Below are positions 13,268-17,753 of a stretch of 17,753 nt of DNA, piece by piece. The translations under genes were made by a program, and so were the position numbers. Within the stretch, counting starts at the first letter, position 1; each line of letters opens with the position of its first letter. The stretch is taken from contig CAAGMM010000447.1 of NCBI GenBank assembly GCA_900771045.1, positions 1 to 17,753 on the forward strand, given 5' to 3'. Source of the stretch: Bacteroidales bacterium. GTDB lineage: Bacteria; Bacteroidota; Bacteroidia; Bacteroidales; F082. The notes beneath the pieces were generated by a model. That model was not told where the DNA came from. It did no database searches and saw nothing but the letters and a program-made list of their open reading frames with translations.

Positions 13268-14224
13268 ATGGATAAAAACGTCAAAATCTTGGTCGTCTGC
13301 GGCGGCATCTCGTCAGAAAGGGAAGTCTCGCTGCGAAGTGGAAAGGCTATCTATGAGGCTCTTCTGAAAAGAGGCTATGAGAACACCTCGTTTTTCGACT
13401 TGAGGCAGGATAATATGAAGCAGATCCTCGACTCAAAACCCGACATAGTGTTTCTCGGACTTCACGGAAAAGGCGGCGAAGACGGTTCGATACAGGGCAT
13501 GCTCGAACTTGCGGGTATCCCATATACGGGCCCGGGCATCTGCGCCTCGGCCGTGTGTATGAACAAGATAATGACGAAACGCGTTCTTGATAGTGCAGGA
13601 CTGCCAACAGCAAAATTCGTTACGTTCAGCAAGGACGAGTGCGGCGACCTCGATGAAATAGAACAGCGTCTCATCGACCGGATTCAGCTCCCGATGGTGC
13701 TTAAATCACCAAGCCAGGGCTCGTCGATAGGCGTCGTCATAGTGAAAAACAGGGAAGAGATAAAATCGGCCGTCGAAGAGGTCTTCAGATACGGAAATCA
13801 TCTGCTTGCCGAACAATTCGTTGACGGAACAGAGATAACGCTGCCGATAATGGGCAACACCGACCTTACAGTCCTCCCGATAATCGAGATAACTTCGGAA
13901 CGCGACTTTTACGACTATACGGCGAAATATACACCCGGCCTCTGCCATCACATTATTCCGGCCTGTATCGACAAAAATACTGAAAAACAAGTCGTTGAGA
14001 TAGGAAAAAAGGCTTATAAGGTTCTCGAATGCACCGGTCTTGCCCGCGTTGACTTTATCGTTGACAAAGTCAAAGGCCCGATGATTATCGAAGTGAACAC
14101 GCTTCCCGGTATGACGGATATGTCGCTCGTGCCTGATGCGGCGCGTTATGTCGGCATCTCATACGAAGAACTCGTCGAGAAGATTCTCGAATATGGGTTT
14201 GAGGCCAAAAGGGACTTATTCTGA
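13268..14224 (+). CDS. ddl: D-alanine--D-alanine ligase, Clostridia-like subtype
   Basis: This 318-residue ATP-grasp enzyme joins two D-alanines for peptidoglycan precursors. The N-terminal signature GGISSEREVSLRSG (12-25) has catalytic E17. GLHGKGGEDGSIQGMLEL (64-81) and IPYTGPG (84-90) follow. The ATP-grasp loop is KSPSQGSSIGV (146-156), FYDYTAKY ends in K220-Y221 (equivalent to K215-Y216 of E. coli DdlB), and LARVDF (258-263) with IIEVNTLPGM (273-282) provides the metal ligands D262, E275 and N277. The tyrosine at 221 favours D-Ala-D-Ala over D-Ala-D-Lac formation. From memory, the sequence type resembles Clostridia Ddl more than the usual Bacteroides Ddl, which starts with a GGDTSEFHVS motif. 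Its TGA shares one base with the alr ATG, so the two are translationally coupled. Confidence 0.92.
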   Translation: MDKNVKILVVCGGISSEREVSLRSGKAIYEALLKRGYENTSFFDLRQDNMKQILDSKPDIVFLGLHGKGGEDGSIQGMLELAGIPYTGPGICASAVCMNKIMTKRVLDSAGLPTAKFVTFSKDECGDLDEIEQRLIDRIQLPMVLKSPSQGSSIGVVIVKNREEIKSAVEEVFRYGNHLLAEQFVDGTEITLPIMGNTDLTVLPIIEITSERDFYDYTAKYTPGLCHHIIPACIDKNTEKQVVEIGKKAYKVLECTGLARVDFIVDKVKGPMIIEVNTLPGMTDMSLVPDAARYVGISYEELVEKILEYGFEAKRDLF

Positions 14225-15384
14225 TGGAGATACACGTAAGCCAGATAGAACGACGGTCGTGGATTGAGATAAACCTCGCCCAGATAAGGGAAAACTACCT
14301 TATATATAAGCATAGTCTTCGGCATGACGCCGAGATTATGGCCGTCGTGAAAAGCGATGCTTACGGTCATGGCGACGTGCAGATCGCGAGAATGCTCTCC
14401 GGCATCGGCGTCAGTATGTTCGCGGTCTCCAATATTGATGAAGCCGTCGGCCTGCGCGAAGCCGGCATCAATGGCGAGATACTCATCCTCGGATATACTT
14501 CGCCGAGATACGCGCGGACACTTGTAGAATATGGCCTCACACAGGCGATAGTCTCAGACGAATACGCCAAACAGCTCGTTGAATCGGGCAATAAAGTGAA
14601 GTGCCAGGTCGCCATCGATACCGGAATGAACAGAATAGGTATCGACGGCGATGATGCCGAAAATTGCGGGAAATTGATTCGCCAATATTGTAAAGTATTG
14701 GATGTCAATGGAATATTTACGCATCTTTGCGTTGCCGACAGCGATTCCGACGATGATAAAGACTTCACCGTCGGTCAACTTGAGAAGTTTCAGGCGATAG
14801 CACATAGAATAAAAGACCTCGCCCTGCCTTTCATACACTGTATGAACTCCGCCGGCGGGATGCGTTATTCTTCGGAACGCTTCACCGATATAAGCAGGAT
14901 AATACGTTTGGGCATAGTGCTTTACGGTCTGAAGCCGAGCGATGACGTGGCCCTTCCCGAAGGGATAACGCCGGCGATAACGTGGAAAACGGTCATCTCG
15001 ATGGTGAAGGACGTTAAGGCCGGCGAATATATCGGCTACGGAAGAAGCTTCAGAGTGGCGAGGAACTCACGCATCGCGACCATCGCCACAGGCTACGCCG
15101 ACGGGTTGAACAGACTTTTCTCCAACAGGGGCTTCGTGATAATCAATGGTAGGAAGGCTCCAATCGTCGGGAAAGTCTGTATGGATCAGACACTCGTAGA
15201 TGTTACTGATATTCAGAATGTTGAGGCTGGAATGCACGCCGTGATAATAGGCAGAAGCGGCGATATTGTCTATACGGCGGACGATATGGCCGCCGACCTT
15301 GGGACGATAGGCTACGAGGTCATCTGCAACATCACGAAGAGAGTTCAGAGATTTTACGCCAATTCCTACGGTTACTACTTATAA
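14224..15384 (+). CDS. alr: Alanine racemase, stand-alone
   Basis: This 386-residue PLP enzyme converts L-alanine to D-alanine, the substrate of the preceding ligase. The fold-type III barrel carries the PLP lysine K43 in AVVKSDAYGHG (40-50), and DTGMNRIGI (132-140). The C-terminal beta domain has the second catalytic tyrosine Y272 in YIGYGRSF (269-276), the GYADG loop (290-294), and CMDQ (319-322). The PLP-phosphate and substrate region reads HCMNSAGG (205-212), a variant of the usual HxANSA. FTHLCVADSDSDDDKDFT (165-182) also recalls Firmicutes alanine/serine racemases. Serine racemisation cannot be excluded. Bacteroidetes normally carry this enzyme fused to MurF, so a free-standing copy is notable. 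The ATG overlaps the ddl TGA by one base. Confidence 0.92.
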   Translation: MEIHVSQIERRSWIEINLAQIRENYLIYKHSLRHDAEIMAVVKSDAYGHGDVQIARMLSGIGVSMFAVSNIDEAVGLREAGINGEILILGYTSPRYARTLVEYGLTQAIVSDEYAKQLVESGNKVKCQVAIDTGMNRIGIDGDDAENCGKLIRQYCKVLDVNGIFTHLCVADSDSDDDKDFTVGQLEKFQAIAHRIKDLALPFIHCMNSAGGMRYSSERFTDISRIIRLGIVLYGLKPSDDVALPEGITPAITWKTVISMVKDVKAGEYIGYGRSFRVARNSRIATIATGYADGLNRLFSNRGFVIINGRKAPIVGKVCMDQTLVDVTDIQNVEAGMHAVIIGRSGDIVYTADDMAADLGTIGYEVICNITKRVQRFYANSYGYYL

Positions 15385-15390
15385 ATCAAT

Positions 15391-16257
15391 ATGAAAGCAT
15401 ACGTTTTCCCGGGTCAGGGAGCCCAGTTTGAAGGGATGGGCAAAGACTTATATAATGATGTTCCCAAGGCGAAGGAACTTTTTGAGAGAGCAAACGAAAT
15501 CCTCGGCTATCGCATTACAGACGTGATGTTTGAAGGCGATGCCGACGCGTTGAAGCAGACCAAGGTTACTCAGCCTGCTGTTTTTCTTCATTCCGTGATA
15601 ACGGCTCTGTGTCTTGATGATTTTCATCCCGATATGGCTGCCGGACATTCCCTCGGCGAGTTTTCTGCGCTTACGGCTTCGGGCGCGTTGTCGTTTGACG
15701 ACGGTTTGAGGCTTGTTTATGCCCGCGCGATGGCCATGCAGAAGGCTTGTGATATAGTTCCGTCAACGATGGCGGCTGTCCTCGCACTTGACGATGCAAA
15801 GGTAGAAGAAGTTTGTGCGGGCATAAACAGGGAAGATTTCGTCGTCGTTCCGGCCAACTACAACTGTCCGGGCCAGATTGTCATTTCCGGGAGTGTCGAG
15901 GCTGTCGAGGCGGCGTGCGTTAAGCTGAAAGAAGCCGGCGCGAAAAGGGCGTTGCGCTTAGCCGTAGGCGGTGCGTTCCATTCTCCTTTGATGGAACCGG
16001 CACGTCTCGAATTGGCGCAGGCTATCGAAAAGACAAACATCAAGGCTCCGGTTTGCCCTGTATATCAGAATGTTGATGCGAAGCCGCACGTCAATCCGAG
16101 TGAGATAAAGGATAATCTCCTCAAGCAGTTGACATCGCCGGTGAGATGGACTCAGAGCGTCAAAAATATGATCGCCGACGGTATGACGGATTTCGTCGAA
16201 TGCGGACCCGGCACTGTGCTCACCGGACTGATAGGGAAGATAAAGGCGGCGTTGTAA
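15391..16257 (+). CDS. fabD: Malonyl-CoA:acyl carrier protein transacylase
   Basis: This 288-residue protein moves malonyl from CoA to ACP to start type II fatty acid synthesis. Visible motifs are FPGQGAQ (6-12), the nucleophile serine S87 in GHSLGE (85-90), R112 in YARAMAMQ (110-117), the catalytic histidine H197 in GGAFHSPLM (193-201), and ECGPGTVL near the C-terminus. The sequence looks like ordinary Bacteroidetes FabD and is full length. It starts six bases after alr, so it is in the same transcript. No other fatty-acid gene is in view. Whether it serves general lipid synthesis or merely sits here by rearrangement cannot be told; I favour housekeeping. Confidence 0.93.
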   Translation: MKAYVFPGQGAQFEGMGKDLYNDVPKAKELFERANEILGYRITDVMFEGDADALKQTKVTQPAVFLHSVITALCLDDFHPDMAAGHSLGEFSALTASGALSFDDGLRLVYARAMAMQKACDIVPSTMAAVLALDDAKVEEVCAGINREDFVVVPANYNCPGQIVISGSVEAVEAACVKLKEAGAKRALRLAVGGAFHSPLMEPARLELAQAIEKTNIKAPVCPVYQNVDAKPHVNPSEIKDNLLKQLTSPVRWTQSVKNMIADGMTDFVECGPGTVLTGLIGKIKAAL

Positions 16258-16271
16258 AACATTGAGTCATA

Positions 16272-17540
16272 ATGAAAGACACGAGGATTTGTGTTATTGG
16301 CTTGGGCTATGTCGGCCTTCCGTTGGCGCGCCTTTTTTCGACCAAGTATCCTACAGTCGGCTTCGACAAAAGTCAGGCGCGCGTCGATGCGCTTATGCGT
16401 GGCCACGATGCCACTCTCGAAGTGTCAGACGAGCTTCTCAATGATGCCATAAGCAATCACGGCTTCAGATGTACATGCGATCTGGAGGCGATTCGTGACT
16501 GCAACTTCTACATTGTGGCTGTTCCCACTCCGGTGGATTCCAACAACCGTCCGGACCTGAAACCGCTTTGGAGTGCGAGTGAGGTAGTCGGAAAGGTTAT
16601 TTCAAAAGGAGATATAGTAGTCTATGAATCAACGGTTTATCCGGGAGTCACCGAAGAAGAATGTCTTCCTATCGTGGAGAAAGTCTCGGGATTGAAATTT
16701 AATGTGGATTTCTTTGCGGGATATTCGCCGGAGCGCATAAACCCGGGCGACAAGGAGCATACCGTCGAGAAAATCCGCAAGGTCACGTCAGGTTCGACGC
16801 CTGAGACAGCCGATGTGGTCGATAAAGTCTATAATTCTGTTTTGGTGAACGGGACGCATAAGGCGCCTTCCATCAAGGTGGCCGAGGCTTCAAAGATTAT
16901 CGAGAACAGCCAGCGCGACGTGAATATCGCCTTTATGAACGAGCTCGCCAAGATTTTCAGCGCGATGGGCATTGATACTCACGATGTTATCGAGGCGGCT
17001 TCCAGCAAATGGAACTTCATAAAGTTGTCGCCCGGGCTTGTGGGCGGCCACTGCATCAGCGTTGACCCATATTATCTTATCCAAAAGGCGCAGGTTTATG
17101 GCGTCCTTCCGAGGGTGATGTTCAATGCCAGAAAGCTTAATGACGGAATGGGCGAGTACGTCGCTGAACAGACCATCAAGTGTATGAACAAAAAAGGCGT
17201 GATGGTCAAAGACGCTAAGATACTTCTTCTCGGAATAACGTTTAAGGAGAACTGTCCCGACATCCGCAACACGAAAGTCGTTGATATTTACCATACTTTG
17301 GAAGATTATACCAAAAACATAACCGTCTATGACCCATGGGCCGATGCTGAGCATGTGAAGTGCGAATATGGCGTGAGTATCACCAATGAGATTCCGCGCG
17401 GCAAGTATGATGCCGTTATCCTCGCCGTTTCGCATAACGATTTCCTTAAGATGAATGTTAGGGATTTTGTCAACGACAACGGCGTGATATATGACGTGAA
17501 AGGCGTTCTTCCGAGAGAGATTGTAGATGGCAGGTTGTAG
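16272..17540 (+). CDS. tviB: UDP-N-acetylhexosamine 6-dehydrogenase (TviB/WbpO type)
   Basis: This 422-residue protein oxidises a UDP-N-acetylhexosamine (GlcNAc or GalNAc) with NAD to the uronic acid, supplying an acidic amino sugar for capsule or O-antigen. The N-terminal Rossmann motif is GLGYVG (10-15). VPTPVDSNNRPDL (84-96), YESTVYPGVTEEECLPI (118-134) and YSPERINPGD (151-160) follow. The catalytic cysteine C261 sits in PGLVGGHCISVDPYYL (254-269), and GITFKENCPDIRNT (321-334) is C-terminal. These blocks agree closely with Salmonella TviB of the Vi antigen as I remember it, and differ from UDP-glucose dehydrogenases. It starts 14 bases after fabD. GlcNAc versus GalNAc preference cannot be read directly. 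Confidence 0.9.
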   Translation: MKDTRICVIGLGYVGLPLARLFSTKYPTVGFDKSQARVDALMRGHDATLEVSDELLNDAISNHGFRCTCDLEAIRDCNFYIVAVPTPVDSNNRPDLKPLWSASEVVGKVISKGDIVVYESTVYPGVTEEECLPIVEKVSGLKFNVDFFAGYSPERINPGDKEHTVEKIRKVTSGSTPETADVVDKVYNSVLVNGTHKAPSIKVAEASKIIENSQRDVNIAFMNELAKIFSAMGIDTHDVIEAASSKWNFIKLSPGLVGGHCISVDPYYLIQKAQVYGVLPRVMFNARKLNDGMGEYVAEQTIKCMNKKGVMVKDAKILLLGITFKENCPDIRNTKVVDIYHTLEDYTKNITVYDPWADAEHVKCEYGVSITNEIPRGKYDAVILAVSHNDFLKMNVRDFVNDNGVIYDVKGVLPREIVDGRL

Positions 17541-17566
17541 GTGACTTCTAAAAAACGAAAAAAACT

Positions 17567-17740
17567 ATGAATATCGCAGTAGCGGGAACCGGTTACGTCG
17601 GCCTCAGCATCGCCACACTGTTAGCGCAGCATAATCACGTGACGGCGGTCGATGTCGTTCCCGAAAAAGTCGAACTCATAAACAAAAGGAAGTCGCCGAT
17701 TCAGGATGAATATATCGAGAAATATCTTGCTGAAAAAGAA
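17567..17740 (+). CDS. ugd: UDP-glucose 6-dehydrogenase, 5' fragment
   Basis: The gene starts at ATG 17567 and is cut by the right edge. Only 58 residues are real: a Rossmann start with GTGYVG (7-12), SIATLLAQHN, AVDVVPEKVELINKRKSPI and EYIEKYLAEKE. This matches the N-terminus of the short Bacteroidetes UDP-glucose (UDP-GlcA-forming) dehydrogenase family, distinct from the TviB-like protein before it. The next codons would read Asp-Arg-Lys-Ser, but they come from adapter sequence, so they are not part of the protein. It lies 26 bases after the TviB-like gene and probably supplies UDP-glucuronate to the same polymer. Confidence 0.85.
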
Positions 17741-17753
17741 GATCGGAAGAGCA
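17740..17753. other. Illumina TruSeq adapter remnant at the contig end
   Basis: The final 14 bases are AGATCGGAAGAGCA, exactly the start of the Illumina TruSeq adapter. The first A (17740) may be genomic, because it also completes the Glu codon of ugd. Homology to the dehydrogenase family stops at this point. This is a sequencing artefact, not biology. Confidence 0.93.

Noticed and set aside
13268..15384. A vanG/vanC-type glycopeptide resistance cluster
   Set aside because: No VanXY or VanX dipeptidase, no VanT membrane domain and no VanRS pair in view, and the ligase keeps the D-Ala-type tyrosine; only the ligase-racemase pairing is shared.
16890..17435. 181-codon minus-strand open frame inside the TviB-like gene
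   Set aside because: It overlaps a gene with complete dehydrogenase motifs and shows no independent signal.

Overview
The window reads as an AT-to-mid-GC Bacteroidetes chromosome fragment, most likely Bacteroidales from a metagenome. The supporting signs are a fused FeoA-FeoB iron transporter, a GldB-family lipoprotein, a Bacteroidetes-style lipoprotein Wza with a C-terminal membrane anchor, sigma-ABfr-like -7 elements (TAnnTTTG), and starts without Shine-Dalgarno sequences. The last 14 bases match the Illumina TruSeq adapter, so the right edge is an assembly end, not a biological one.

Layout. (1) 1-1043: an AT-rich pair on the + strand, a six-helix membrane protein followed one codon later by a small winged-helix regulator. 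(2) 1248-5115, minus strand: a probable cinA-gldB-comM operon (NMN deamidase/CinA, GldB-like lipoprotein, ComM/YifB AAA+ helicase-like ATPase), read from a promoter at about 5133-5140. (3) 5238-8755, + strand: a nucleoside (uridine-type) phosphorylase diverging from cinA, then feoAB and a 47-residue Cys-rich FeoB-associated protein too short for ordinary ORF calling. (4) 8756-9061: a gene-free stretch with a strong -7 element and a roughly 190-nt leader that folds on paper into a closed multi-hairpin RNA. (5) 9062-17753, + strand: an exopolysaccharide/capsule operon. It holds wza, the tyrosine kinase wzc, its PHP-type phosphatase, then ddl and alr (overlapping by one base), fabD, a TviB-type UDP-HexNAc 6-dehydrogenase, and the start of a UDP-glucose 6-dehydrogenase cut off by the contig end.

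How the parts work together. Wza, Wzc and the phosphatase form the export and length-control machine. The two nucleotide-sugar dehydrogenases point to an acidic polymer containing uronic and aminouronic acids. The ddl-alr pair makes and joins D-alanine. It stands out because Bacteroidetes usually carry alanine racemase fused to MurF and use a different Ddl subtype. The observations most worth a second look are the structured leader RNA with its possible leader peptide, the stand-alone Ddl/Alr cassette inside a polysaccharide operon, and the Tyr-Gly-Tyr-Arg repeat tail of the kinase.
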